64,000 nucleotides of DNA. Origin: Capillidium heterosporum (lineage: Eukaryota; Entomophthoromycota; Entomophthoromycetes; Entomophthorales; Capillidiaceae). The notes below the pieces were generated by a model that was not told the DNA's origin, searched no databases, and saw nothing but the letters and a program-made list of their open reading frames with translations. The position numbers were made by a program, and so were the translations under genes. How positions within the stretch are numbered: position 1 is the stretch's first letter; each line of letters begins with the position of its first letter. The DNA lies in NCBI GenBank assembly GCA_016630905.1, contig WBMQ01000002.1, positions 2,170,001 through 2,234,000 of the forward strand, given 5' to 3'. Shown piece by piece: positions 1 to 11,465 of the stretch.

Positions 1-887
1 TTTTCGTTCTTAAGCTTGTCGATAAGTTCGTCAACCGATTCGACTTTGGCACCGCCCTGACGCTTAGGAGGCTCAACTACTTCCAAAGTCTGAAGTCTAG
101 GTGCGATGTCAACACCGAGATCAGCGGGAGTCAATTTAGCCAAGGGCTTCTTTTTAGCTTTCTATAAAAACGTTAGTATATATCTATTATATAAAAGTAC
201 CATGATGTTGGGGAGGGATGCATAACGGGGTTCGTTAAGTCTAACTACTATTAAAAATAAAGTTACAAAAGAATTTTACCTAAGGTCGGTAGTAATGACA
301 GCTGGTAACTTAGTTTCAATAGTCTCAAGCCCACCATCGATCTCGCGCTTCACCTTCAGCGAAGCATCTTCCCCAATAGTAACTTCAGAAGCAAAAGTTG
401 CCTAAACCAAAATCAGTTTTAAATCCAATTTTAAAAATACCTGAGGCCAGTTGAGTAAGCCAGCCAACATCTGACCCGTTTGGTTGGAGTCATCATCAAT
501 AGCTTGCTTGCCCAAAATAATCAAGTCAATCTTCTCCTTATCAGCTACCTGCTTCAACAATTTGGCGACAGCTAAAGGTTGCAAGTTGGCACTGGACTTT
601 TCATCAACTTCGACATGGATAGCTCTATCGGCACCCATAGCTAAGGCAGTTCGTAAAGTCTCTTGACTTTTCAAAGGACCACAACTAACGGCAACGATTT
701 CTTCGATACGTTTTCCTAACTTTTCCTTCAATTTGACGGCTTCTTCAACAGCAATTTCGTCAAAGGGGTTCATACTCTGCTTGACACCAGCAGTTTCGAC
801 ACCAGTCTTACTGGCGTTGACTCTGATTTTGACGGCGTAGTCGATGACGCGCTTGACTCCTACTAGGACTCTCAGGTTCTTGGACAT
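1..887 (-). CDS. ETFB: Electron transfer flavoprotein beta subunit (3' end cut by window)
   Basis: Mitochondrial matrix ETF-beta, which with ETF-alpha passes electrons from acyl-CoA dehydrogenases to ETF:ubiquinone oxidoreductase. Four exons (887-441, 401-280, 240-201, 161-1) join in frame to give 256 codons before the window edge, close to the family length of about 255, so only the last residues and stop are missing. Visible signatures are [10 protein letters not shown], the nucleotide-binding stretch [15 protein letters not shown], and the dehydrogenase-recognition loop [20 protein letters not shown] near the C terminus. The start is the only ATG giving the conserved opening ([20 protein letters not shown]). 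No long presequence is seen, as in other ETF-beta proteins. The reading frame is intact. A homologue of its regulator ETFRF1 lies at about 39.9 kb in this window. Confidence 0.95.
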
Positions 888-1792
888 GGCGATGCTTTGG
901 AAACAAACTCTATCAGATGGTTACCTACGTAATGAAAATTTTAAACCATTGATCTTTTGGCTTTGAACCAATAGGTTTCGTTGAATGGAAAGCAGCCTTC
1001 GCTTGAAACTTGGACAATAGTAGGTGACCACGAATTTGAGAGGATTCCTTCCGTATTTTGAATCATTTGAAAGTTAGTTAGGCTCGGCTTTTCAAACTGT
1101 AGCTGCACTGTTCCATCACTAGAAAAGATCATGAACTATATTATGGACTACTCTTGGTTAAATGGCATAGCAAATGAGAAAGATTTGGAAGCTGTCCATT
1201 TCCAATAGAATAGACAAACAGAATTTGAAGTGTTAACTATTGTCAAGATACATTTTCTTTTGGCTAAAAATATTTCTATCACCACCTTTAACAACTAGAA
1301 TATATTTACTTTTAGCTCTTAACGTTTATCCAAGCTACTGCTAGTTGATGTGAATTTGAGATAAGACTGGATATAAGCTTTAGTTTTTGTCTAAAATTAT
1401 ACCAGTATCAATTTAGAATTAGTGCTAATGATCATTGAGTTTTCATCCTAATTTCCAAAGGAAAGTGTATCAAAAGACCAATTGGTTGGAAAATATCCAA
1501 AAACCTATGTATTTGAAATTGGAAATAATCATCAAGGTATTCCATTAGGTCCAGACAGGACCTAAGGAAGGATATAGCTATCCGATATATTTATTAGCAT
1601 ACCATAACTATCCGTATAAATATCCAGCCTAAATATCCCTTACTACATCCCAAATTCCCACCATAAAATTTGCCCCATCATTTTTTACTATTTTAATAGA
1701 ATACTTTGCTACCTCCAAAACTAGAAAGTCGATCCAACTAGACAGAACTCTTTTCTCACCAAAGCTACGTTTCCAACTTTACAATTATATTT
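888..1792. other. Intergenic, no supported gene
   Basis: About 0.9 kb of AT-rich sequence between the divergent ETFB and transporter genes. It should hold both promoters. A 63-codon open stretch on the minus strand (941-1132) has no recognisable motif, and I do not call it a gene. Confidence 0.6.
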
Positions 1793-3005
1793 ATGCGAGC
1801 CATCAACTTCAAAGTAGTCAAGATATTAGCTTGCATTTTAAGCTGGTTCGCGCTATCCTCTTCACTTTCAATAATCAACAAATACTTGTTCGGTGCCACC
1901 TACAACAACTTCAAGTTCCCTTTGCTAGTATCTTCGATCCACACTGGGTTTCATTTCGTTTTAGCCTATATAACGATACATTATTTATTTAAAAGCTACT
2001 TCTACCAACAGGATGCCAATGGGGATATGAAGTTCAACATAATTGGGTTTAACGATAGAGATTATTGGTACAAGGTGGTAAGTATTTTCAAGTAGTTACA
2101 AATTTGCTTATTTTTATATTGGTAAAGGTACCATGCGGTGTAGCTGGTGGAATAGAGATAAGTGCTAGCAATGCTGCCTTAATGTTCGTTTCGTTATCCT
2201 TCTATACGGTCGTAAAGTCTTCGGTACCAATATGGGTCTTGATATTTTCTTTTTTGTTCCAACTCGAGGTAGTGAAGTTGAAGCTAATTCTTATGATACT
2301 AGTCATCTGTTTCGGCGTTATATTAGCCTCTATTGGTGAGACCAAGTTTGACGGCCTAGGTTTTATCTTGATACTTAGTGGTGCAATTAGTTCAGGTCTC
2401 AAGTGGTGCTTGACCCAAATTTTATTACAGAAGCAGGAGTTGAACATTGACCACCCCATACTTACTTTGTACGTCATAGCACCCATAATGGCAACATTTA
2501 TGTTCCTATGTGCTTTACTTTTGGAGGACATACCCAACGCCTTTAACGCTTTAGTTAGTGTTCCAATTGAACCCCAAAATCAAGTTTGTTCTTCGGTGCT
2601 CCTAGTAGTTTTGGGTGGTATCACTGCATTTTTTATGACATTAGCCGAATTCTTTTTGATCCAATTGACTTCCACCTTGACGATGTCAATTGCTGGTATA
2701 ACGAAAGAGGTTTTGGTCATTGGCTTGTCGGTCCTCGTCTTTCACGATAAGCTATCAGGGTTGAATTACCTTGGGTAAGTTTATTTTCAACGGACATTTG
2801 CTATATTTTCGAATTTACATATACTAACCTACTTTTTAGTCTTTTTATCTCCATCACAGGGATAGCTTGGTACAACTACTACAAAATCGTTGAAAAACCA
2901 AAAGAAGTAGCATATACGTCTATGGATAGCCCCATTACTGAAGAAGGTCAATCGACGTTGTTTCAAGAAGGCAGCTTTTCTACCACCCCTGAAGTTTCCA
3001 AATAA
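1793..3005 (+). CDS. SLC35C2-like (triose-phosphate/nucleotide-sugar type) transporter
   Basis: Multi-pass membrane protein of the TPT/drug-metabolite transporter superfamily, closest by eye to the SLC35C2 group of Golgi/ER transporters. Three exons (1793-2077, 2128-2774, 2840-3005) give 365 residues, a usual length for the family. Recognisable blocks are an N-terminal INKYLFG helix, PCGVAGGIEISASN, SLSFYTVVKSSVPIWVLIFS, FGVILASIGETKFD, SGLKWCLTQILLQKQELN and TMSIAGITKEVLVIGLSV. About ten hydrophobic segments are visible, followed by a short Ser/Thr-rich cytosolic tail. Substrate cannot be told from the sequence; GDP-fucose or a related nucleotide sugar is possible only by analogy. Both introns have GTAAGT donors. 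The frame is intact. Confidence 0.85.
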
Positions 3006-3911
3006 TTTTCATATAGATCTCCTTATCTTGATTTCCACTGTTTAGATGTAGGGCTAACGATGGCATCAACTTTCGTATTTAGTCTGTAGTAATTATTGCA
3101 CATAGTTATTATTTAATAAAAGGAGGGGATGGTACCTATGTTTTAATAAGGCTATATACGCTACTAGGTTCGTTTTTAATTATAGAATATGTATTTTAGA
3201 ATAAAATATACAAGCCTCACTTTCTCTTTACAACTCTATAACATTAGTTATTTTTTAAATCGTATACTATTGTGCTTATATTGCACTTATAACCAACTCA
3301 AGTTTACTGTTAGTGTTATAATAAAGTTGTTAGGATTCTTTATTTTGTTATCATAATCGAGCTATTAGATTTGCCGTGTCATTATAACTATTTATTAGTA
3401 TATACAGATAGCTATAACATGCATCTTTCTGATCAATATTTCTCATATACTTTATAATATACTATTTCGACATTTCAAATAGCTATATACCTTTTTTCAT
3501 GGATCTTTACTTTGGTTCGTATAGCATATATTTGGGAGATATATCAACCATGCCTCTTTTAGATAGGAAATTAACCACTTCCCAAAAAGTGTTAAATTTA
3601 CCCCTACACCCTAAGCTTGAACTTAGGTATTTATGGTAATGCGTCATAGAATTTGCAATTCATTGGTCCAAGCCATTTGTGTTGAACTTTGTAGGATATT
3701 GGATCAGAGACTTTGAATCAGTTCTCACTTTAAATTAAACTCCTAAGAGATATAAAATTTTGAGAGCTAAAAATCAACATAGTAGGAATACGCCCGCAAT
3801 AACCTTTGACAAGTACAGCTTTACAACAGCACCCGTACCTCAGATATCAAGTGCCAAGTTTAAAAAGCGAGGTGATAACATAAGCAGCTATAAAATTAAC
3901 CAAGAAGCCCT
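3006..3911. other. Intergenic, AT-rich, no supported gene
   Basis: Spacer between two same-strand genes. An open stretch runs in from about 3760 toward the kinase start in another frame but has no ATG and no motif. I see nothing else supportable. Confidence 0.5.
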
Positions 3912-6259
3912 ATGTCGTTTTCCAAAAGCAATCCGAAGCTGAAGCCAGTCCAATCGGCTAATGACCTAACTAGACAGTTTAGAAACAACGGTATCAGCTC
4001 AAACACTAGTCCAAGTTACGACTCCAAATCCAACTCAGTATTCCTTTACGGAACCATGTCCAGTAAGCTGCGTAACTTGTTTAAATTAAACAGTAAGAAA
4101 TCCAATGCAAGCTTAAGTTTGCAATCAAATTCGCCCACCTTATCCGCCCAATCCACTGTTTCTTTAGTTGAAAGTAAAGGCTTAGGGTTAAGTTTCAATG
4201 GCAGCCACAGCGATATAAGTTCAACATCCACTATACAGAACAAGGGAATGCGTCGATGTCGCAGCGATAACGTCATTAGCAAACACATAAGTAAGGATAT
4301 CACGCCGACCACCTCCAGACCTCTTCCATCACCAACCTCAAGAACCTATAGCGCCAACTCGATAAAAATTAAAACCTTAAACGTCAAACCGAACTCGTTC
4401 ATCACTTTGAAGCTATTAGGAAAGGGGGACGTCGGTAAGGTTTACTTGGTGAAGCATAAGCTTACTGAAAAGCTATACGCGATGAAAAGTAATGTTTTAA
4501 AAATATCGACTGCTTCTAATTTACTACTTTTCATTTATAGTTCTATCCAAGAAGGAGATGTTAAAGCGTAATAAAGTTAAGCGAGCTCTCGCAGAACAGG
4601 TAACATTTAAGCGAATACCATTCAACTATATATTAACACATATAATGTAGGAGATCCTTGCTTCAGCGAACCATCCTTTTATAGTTACTCTCTATCACTC
4701 TTTCCAATCGGAACACTATCTATATCTATGTATGGAGCATTGCCTAGGAGGCGAATTCTTTAGAGGTAGCTTAATAGTCTTTCTAACTTTGGAACTAAAT
4801 CGTAAAATAGTGCTGCAAGGTAGGCCTGGGAAATGTCTTTCTGGTAATCATCAATTTATTTCAATGAGACTCATTGCAAATTTTAGAGGAGGATGCCAAA
4901 TTTTATGCTGCCGAGGTCGTATGTGGTAATATAGATTGATGCTTTTACCAAAGCTATGAAGCATATGTATTGACATGTTTGTTTTAGCTTTAGAATACTT
5001 ACATCTGATGGGATTCATTCTACCGAGATCTAAAGCCTGAAAGTAATTCAAAAGTATTGGAATAATCACTAATACTAGCTTTGTATGCTTAATTGTAAAT
5101 CAGACATCCTTTTACACCAAACAGGCCATATTATGCTGACAGGTAAGCACTTAATAGTACACATTATTCTAACGCAATTAGACTTTGATTTATCTAAACA
5201 GTCGTATCCTATTGGAGAACCAACCATGATAAAGGGCTCCTACTCCTTTTCGGTAAGCTATTGGTTGGATGTGATGCTTATTTATTCCCATTGTAGTTAA
5301 GGTCGCATGAAGCCCCTCCGACTTTAGATACAAAGTCTTGTACAGGAAATTTCCGTACCAACTCTTTTGTAGGGACAGAAGGTAAGTGAATTTAACCAAA
5401 ATGACGCAGCTATATTGATATGCCTTTTAGAATATATAGCTCCTGAAGTCATAAAGGGAACAGGCCATACCAGGTATAGCTTTTTGATTTATAGGATAGT
5501 ACGATGTTTATTGGTAATTCAAATTTTGTTAGTGCGGTAGACTGGTGGACTTTAGGTATATTGCTCTACGAAATGATAGTAATCGATACACTTTAATTCT
5601 ATTTAACATTTTCTATCAGTATGGTACAACACCGTTCAAAGGTTCGAACCGAACTAATACCTTTGGAAAAATCTTAAAAACCGACGTCAACTTCCCGCTA
5701 ACTCCACATGGAACCCAGGTACATATTGCTGCTTTTCTAAAAACACTAATTTTTAAAAGCTTAGCAGGTAACTCAACCTAATACCAAACGTAGATACTTA
5801 CTCCAATACCACAATATTTAATATAGCAACGGCAAGAGTATTATCAAAAAGTTACTAAACAAGGATGAATACAAGCGTCTCGGTAGTAAAGCTGGCGCTT
5901 CAGACGTCCGAAATCACCCGTTCTTCAAGACCTTAAACTTTGCCCTCCTACGCCACCTACCCCCTCCTATAATACCCAACCCGCTAGTTCTCGATACCGA
6001 AAGTAGCAAGAACGGCAAGGGAGGCGATAAGAAGGGTAGGGATCCTTCTTTGGACATTGAGAGTGAGGAACTTCTTCTCAACCGCCAGCATGCCAACCCA
6101 TTCCGAAACTTCAATAGCAGTAACTTTTATAAGCATATTTATACTTATACTTTAGTTTCTCTCTCCCACATGGGAGATGACAGTGACCAAGAGGACTTGG
6201 ATCGGATAGAACGTGTCGATGAGGAAGGAAGCGATTTGTTCTACGATGCCCTCCCCTAA
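3912..6259 (+). CDS. AGC-family Ser/Thr kinase, flippase-kinase type (Fpk1/Kin82/NRC-2), with one frameshift
   Basis: In yeast, kinases of this family activate plasma-membrane phospholipid flippases and affect polarity. Fifteen exons sum to 554 residues once one base is discounted. Residues 1-165 are Ser/Thr-rich and low complexity. The kinase domain starts [17 protein letters not shown], with YAMKILSKKEML (catalytic Lys), YRDLKPEN, the family's characteristic DFD instead of DFG (LTDFDLSKQ), [24 protein letters not shown], then the C-terminal AGC tail ([20 protein letters not shown]). Exon 13 is an 8-nt microexon (5760-5767) that alone restores the frame [14 protein letters not shown]. An extra T in the TT at 5018-5019 breaks the frame between GFI and YRDLKPEN, so as written the catalytic loop is lost. 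This could be a consensus error or a real lesion. The last intron (6120-6155) is 36 bp and keeps frame if retained. Confidence 0.85.
5760..5767 (+). other. 8-nt microexon of the flippase-type kinase
   Basis: CTTAGCAG lies between AG (5758-5759) and GTAACT (5768 on). The exon before it ends in phase 0 (ACC CAG, 5718) and the exon after it needs two preceding bases (C AAC GGC, 5827). Skipping the microexon breaks the frame. Including it gives Gln-Leu-Ser-Ser-Asn-Gly-Lys, the pattern expected in this kinase family. Seen in sequence; the splicing itself is inferred. Confidence 0.75.
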
Positions 6260-7048
6260 ACGTATTGGTTTGAATTGATCGATGGAAGGTAGACTCCTTC
6301 GTGTACTGAAAAGTTGGTTATTTAAGTTTTTGAGTATATTCCCATAGCTCTTCGTCAAAATTAGTTGCAAACTCTGGTTACTACTTTCAACGTCTTCATT
6401 AGTATTAATAAACTGTTATTGTTTCTGATACTTTACATTCTACTTGAGAGCATTGGTTTTTATACATACTATAGCTTCTATGTTATCGGTTGCTCTATGC
6501 TTTTCAATAGCTGGAATTGAATGGAGACTTGCTAGTAAATTTCTTTACTATATTTTTATATACTATTACCTCCACTTTCATTAATTAAAACTGTATTATA
6601 AGCCAATATCCTTTGAGAACCTAGCTTACAACTACAAATGATATGTAGTTTTTGAATATTGATCTTTATCAAATAAATGAAAACAAAACCTTGATGTAGT
6701 ATATTTTGAGTAGCTAATCTCACTTCTTTATACTTTGGGATACTATTTTTTTGTATAGGCATATAGCTTATTAAGAGGTATGTAGTGGCGATCAATTGAA
6801 AGGCTACCTATACATCCCAGCAACAAGCCACATCTGATGCACTATACCTGCCAACCTTCAATACCACTACTACGTATATTTACCAAAAACAGTAATTTAT
6901 CCAATACATTGCCTCAAGTTCCAATAAATCTGAATAACCAAAAACAGAAACCTAAATTTGCTTGTAATTTAGGAACCCACATAAAAGTTGCAAAGAACGG
7001 AAAAAGTCAACTGTTTCTACAAACACAAGCTTACAGTTGCATAAGATT
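6260..7048. other. Intergenic, no supported gene
   Basis: AT-rich spacer. Short open stretches on both strands (6556-6795 minus, 6837-7052 plus) lack domain-like motifs and look like chance. Confidence 0.5.
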
Positions 7049-8376
7049 ATGAAGATCGATCCACCCAAGCCATTGAACTTAGATACTAGCGTCAAGACCT
7101 TAGCCATATCGCTATGTGATGAGATTGAACCTAACCTTTACCTGGGCAGGTAAGTTTCGGTAAATATATACTACTAATTTTTCAAAGTTACGATGCGGTA
7201 ACCAAGCCCCAACTACTACTGAGCTTGAAGATCAACCATATACTTACGGTTGGTTCCGGTATGAATCAACATCAACTTCCCGAAGAAGTATTTTAAATTA
7301 AATTTCGACCTCTAATATATTTTAGATAAAACGGTTGCAGATATCAGTTTTGGACAAGGAAAACGAAAACCTACTGCAGTACTTTGACCAAACTAATAGA
7401 TTTATCAACGATGGACTGGAGTCAGGCGGCAAAGTTTTAGTGCATTGGTAACAACATTTTAATGTTAAAATTTAATTTTTGTTTGTAAAGTATGGCTGGC
7501 ATATCGCGCAGTGCAACCGTTGTCTGTGCTTACCTAATGAAATTTAAAGGTTTGTCGTGCCAACAAGCTTTGGAGCGAGTGGCAGCATCGCGATCGATTA
7601 TAGAGTACTTATTTAAAATAAGTCTTTCGAACTTAAATTTTTTTACTAGCCCTAACCCTGGTTTCCGCGAACAATTGGAAATTTACGAAAAGGTTGGATT
7701 CGAAGTAGATGTTAAGCACGAGCCGTACCGACGTTTCTTAATTAGCCGGATGACCGAAGACTTTATAGGTAGCTACAACTTTGGGTTATTTTTAACTTTT
7801 AATAGCGACCGGTATCTCCAACGAGATGATACTGGGTATCGATCCGGAGCAGATAATGGCTAGTGGCATGACGACTGCTCCAGCCATGCAGAAGATTAGG
7901 TGCAAGCGGTGCCGGTAAATTGAACTTTATTTCAACTTTTTAAAGCCAAATTGTAGTCGTGCCCTCATCTACCCCGAAAATGTCATTGAGCATGAAGTTG
8001 GGGACGGTCAGGGTTCCTTTGGATACCGGAAGCGAGACCCTGGCTTTCAACACAAGGATAACTCCCAAGACGTACTTTTTATTGAAGATGTTTGATTGAC
8101 TTTTTATAGACCTGCGCCAGCTATTTTATAGAACCCATGTCCTGGATTGAAGGTATCAACGACGGCTCGTTGGAAGGAAAAATTGACTGTCCCAAATGCC
8201 ACACCAAACTGGGATCCTACTCATGGAGAGGTAGATTTTAAATTTTATATTACAACCTTAATCTATTTAAATCAGGAAGCCAATGTTCTTGTGGAACTTG
8301 GGTCACCCCGGCCTTTATGGTCCACCGGAGTCGTGTCGATGTGATGTCGGCTCGATCCATCTCCTTTTATCACTGA
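7049..8376 (+). CDS. YVH1: Dual-specificity phosphatase Yvh1/DUSP12
   Basis: Yvh1 releases Mrt4 during late 60S ribosome maturation and is a dual-specificity phosphatase. Nine exons (7049-7149, 7188-7287, 7326-7447, 7491-7604, 7650-7768, 7806-7914, 7957-8071, 8110-8230, 8276-8376) give 333 residues, matching the 340-364 of known members. The phosphatase signature is HCMAGISRS, with the Cys-x5-Arg loop split by an intron inside the Cys codon. It is followed by PNPGFREQLEIYEKVGF. The C-terminal zinc-binding region has C-x2-C (RCKRC), a lone Cys (TCASYF), CPKC and CSCG, ending with FMVHRSRVDVMSARS. The frame is intact throughout. The acceptor at 7956 was chosen over the earlier AG because it restores RRALIYPENVIEHE. 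Confidence 0.95.
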
Positions 8377-10907
8377 TTGGGAAATTGAAGTTGGTTTCTC
8401 AGGGATATGGCCCTAAGTTCGCAGTTGGAATTGTATCGGCATATGTACTTCCCATTAGATTTATAAAACTAGTTGAATGTGTGCATCAAACCTACAGTTG
8501 ACTAACTTGCCTATTTTTAAGCCACTTGTTTAATTGCATTTAAATGTCCGTTGATTTTCATCTATATAGTTTTAATCAATCTATTTTTGGTATGTCATCC
8601 TATTAAATTTCTTTGCTTGAAGTAGCAACTAATACTTTTAGCTTTTGTTGATTATATTTAGAATTCATATTATTATCGTTCTTAGGCTATACTTTATGTG
8701 TATATATCACTAGATTTATTTATACTAGATTCGCAAAGCATATTTGATCAATTTTCAAATAATATTAGCAAGAATTTGGGATTTATCCATCTATACCACT
8801 GGTTCAATGTTTTAAACTCCCTTCATAACAATATATAATTAGCTATATAAGAATCTATCATATTGCTATTGATCCTATCTTGGCTTTAGACCAAGCTAAT
8901 CCTAAATCCAACTTTTTATTACAATTCATCCTATTTAGTTGATCGAGAAGCTAAATCTAAATATAACAGCAGACATATAATCACCATCACTATCTTTTTA
9001 TTTATATGCAATTTCTAGCTAGAAAATTGATTTTGTAAATAGCTTGTATGATTCAACATCTATTCCTACTGCCGTTTCTATTATATGATCTGATTTCGAT
9101 TTTTGTGTTGAAGAAATCGAACCATATATAAGAGATGGCAGTTGTAGTGAAGCTCTAGGAGTATTTATGGTGGCATACTACTTTTTATATAATTTGTTGG
9201 ACTCTAAAAATACAAATGTCAATAGATTGAATCAAAGTACACATATAAATTTGCAACTACATAGACTCTAATGTTAAAGCTGAATCAACTCTTATATTGA
9301 AATTGTGCCTCACTAAACAATACATTGATACCAATACTAACTTCAAACATGTACGTATAGTATGCAGGAAAATGCCAAGTCCTGTTTAGCTGTATATTGG
9401 CATTTACATTTCTAGATCCCCTATTGAATATATTAATTGTACTAATTCAAAGTTCTAGACCTTAGTACATGTACAATCAGTATTTCAGGTTTTCGTATTC
9501 AGCCATCTCAGTCACATAGCGAATCTTTTGGCATCGTCATACACTTTCGCATCCCTAAACCAACAGGAAATATCCAAGTTTTCAAATATACCCGATGTTG
9601 ATGACCCATTTCTCTTTGTCTGAATTACCCACCTTTGTGACGGACTAAAGCTTAGTAAGGCATCATTTCACAAAGGCCCCCGTGACGGTGGCACAATATT
9701 TTCATCTGTCGAGCATGCCAACGCCACATAAACGTCGGGTTTAAATTTATAATTTGAAGGCACGCTTACAAGCTGGATTCCAAAGTTCAGCTTGAATTTT
9801 ACTAGCATCGATGCTGGTAGAACCGAGACATCTGCATCCACATTAGCAAAGCTTCAACCGTTAGTTGGCATTCAGCTCATCTTTTCAGCATCTGCTGGAC
9901 CTCTAGCTAAAATTGGTGCATAGGTTGAGTAGAATAAGCTGCTTTTCGAAACAAACCCACTTATTTAGAGTTGTAGTAATCAAGCATTTAGTTTACTTTA
10001 TTATAGGCTTAGCGGCTTGACTTGTAGTAATTGAAGGGCATTCTCTTATCCGTATAGGTGTTTGAGGTTTGTAAATTAGCCGTCTCATAGAATTCATTAG
10101 AAAGATCACATACAAATTTCATTGCAATTGGAAACTTTTATATTGCATTAGAAAGGTTACCTATAAATAAAATTTTATAATTATACTTGGACTAAAAAAG
10201 TCCCGTCCAATTAATCGATTTCCCTTTAAAAGTATTTTTACAGGTCATTAGGATGGTATAACTTATGCCAATTTTGAGCCGGGGTAAATTCTTTAGTTTG
10301 CCAAGTGGAAAATTTGGAAACATTGTAGTGTAACTTATAGCTTCTCCTTTCCTTATAGTAACCCTGTCACAATTTGGCCTGCTTCAATTTGACAAAGATA
10401 TTGGAAAACATCAGCAATAGAACTCTATAACGAGTAAGGAAATCATTGGCTTTAAGTAAATCGGAAGTATTGTAATCAAAAGAATTTCCCCTAACCTCCT
10501 ACCCTTTCCAACCTTTATAGGAATTAATAATAGCAGGGAAATAGTTTAGGAATTTATAACGTACAGAATTATTTGGAAATTAATTTGGGAAACTTGGGTG
10601 ATGGCCTAAGTCCAATTTGGGTTGTTGGTGTTTGGACCCCATATTGACTAGATCGGTTTTATAAAAGCTGGAATTTGTAACGGCTGGCTATTAGAGGTTG
10701 CTATAGTTGCTATAGAAGCAACCTATCTAGCTATAGGTATCAATTAAAGGTGTTGTCATTTAATTTACTTTACCCATGATGTGCCAGGATTTTATATTGA
10801 ATTTATGGACACAAATGGGATAATTAATGGGAACAGAATAGAGATATTCTAGAGGACCTTGGGCCAAATCAAATTATTTTATTTTTAGTATAAACACAAA
10901 TTTTAAG
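8377..10907. other. Gene-poor spacer
   Basis: About 2.5 kb, strongly AT-rich with frequent tatagct-like words. No open stretch has coding character on either strand. Slightly richer sequence at 9480-9800 also shows no motif. No tRNA-like cloverleaf was found by eye. Confidence 0.5.
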
Positions 10908-11465
10908 TTACAAGGGGAGGGAAGGGAAGCTTTCAACCTCCTGCTCGAGGTTGGGCAAAACGAAGACTTCGTTACGCTCAAGGGCAAACCGCACCCTAGG
11001 CTTAGCTGGCAAAGCGTCCATATCGCCGACAATCGAGGTGGCTGAGATTTTGGAGGCTTTGGAAGCAGTTGTCCTAGTCTCTTCAAAGTCGAGGTTGGTG
11101 AAGTTGCGTAAGCGCTGGGGGTTCGTCGTCGTCGACAGCTTGACCATAGTCAGTGACCTATCTACACAATCAGAGCTGGATGACGACTTCCTGCGGCTAC
11201 GTCGTGGTGATAGAGCCGAGTCGGCGTTAGGCTTGGATAAGGTAGGGCTGGAAGGGCTACGTAACGTAAACTTGTTGCCGTTGCGTTCGAACCTGGAGTC
11301 TGGTTTCTGCAGTTCGTGGAAGAGGGCGGCTGCTAACGTCGAGTGGTGGCAGTTGGTGATGTAGGTGTGCTCCTTGACCATGCTGTCCCAGATCTCGTGG
11401 ACGCTAAGCTGCTTGGGGTTGCAGCTTGCCAATATCGATTCGGCGCAGCCGATTATACTTGCCAT
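10908..11465 (-). CDS. Small HARE-HTH (winged-helix) protein
   Basis: Intronless 185-residue protein, markedly more GC-rich than its surroundings. Residues about 6-68 match the HARE-HTH winged-helix pattern seen in HB1, ASXL and RNA polymerase delta: SILASCNPKQLSVHEIWDSM, then THR-rich helix STLAAALFHELQKP, and the wing RFERNGNKFTLRS. This fold is thought to bind DNA or chromatin factors. A basic Ser-rich linker (SPRRSRRKSSSSSD) may carry a nuclear localisation signal. The C terminus has PRVRFALERNEVFVLP, whose RVRF fits the PP1-docking RVxF consensus. Length is far below ASXL proteins, so it is not simply that orthologue. The long antisense open frame (10951-11364) is a GC-driven shadow. The domain call is by eye; function is unknown. 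Confidence 0.65.
   Translation of the reverse strand: MASIIGCAESILASCNPKQLSVHEIWDSMVKEHTYITNCHHSTLAAALFHELQKPDSRFERNGNKFTLRSPSSPTLSKPNADSALSPRRSRRKSSSSSDCVDRSLTMVKLSTTTNPQRLRNFTNLDFEETRTTASKASKISATSIVGDMDALPAKPRVRFALERNEVFVLPNLEQEVESFPSLPL

Noticed and set aside
941-1132. 63-codon minus-strand open frame upstream of ETFB
   Set aside because: No motif, and it lies where the ETFB promoter should be.
8072-8109. Alternative 20-bp intron in Yvh1 (donor at 8090)
   Set aside because: It is too short. The donor at 8072 gives a 38-bp intron with the same frame and fits the family better.
10951-11364. 137-codon plus-strand open frame
   Set aside because: Antisense to the HARE-HTH gene. It is open because of that gene's GC and codon bias, with no motif of its own.
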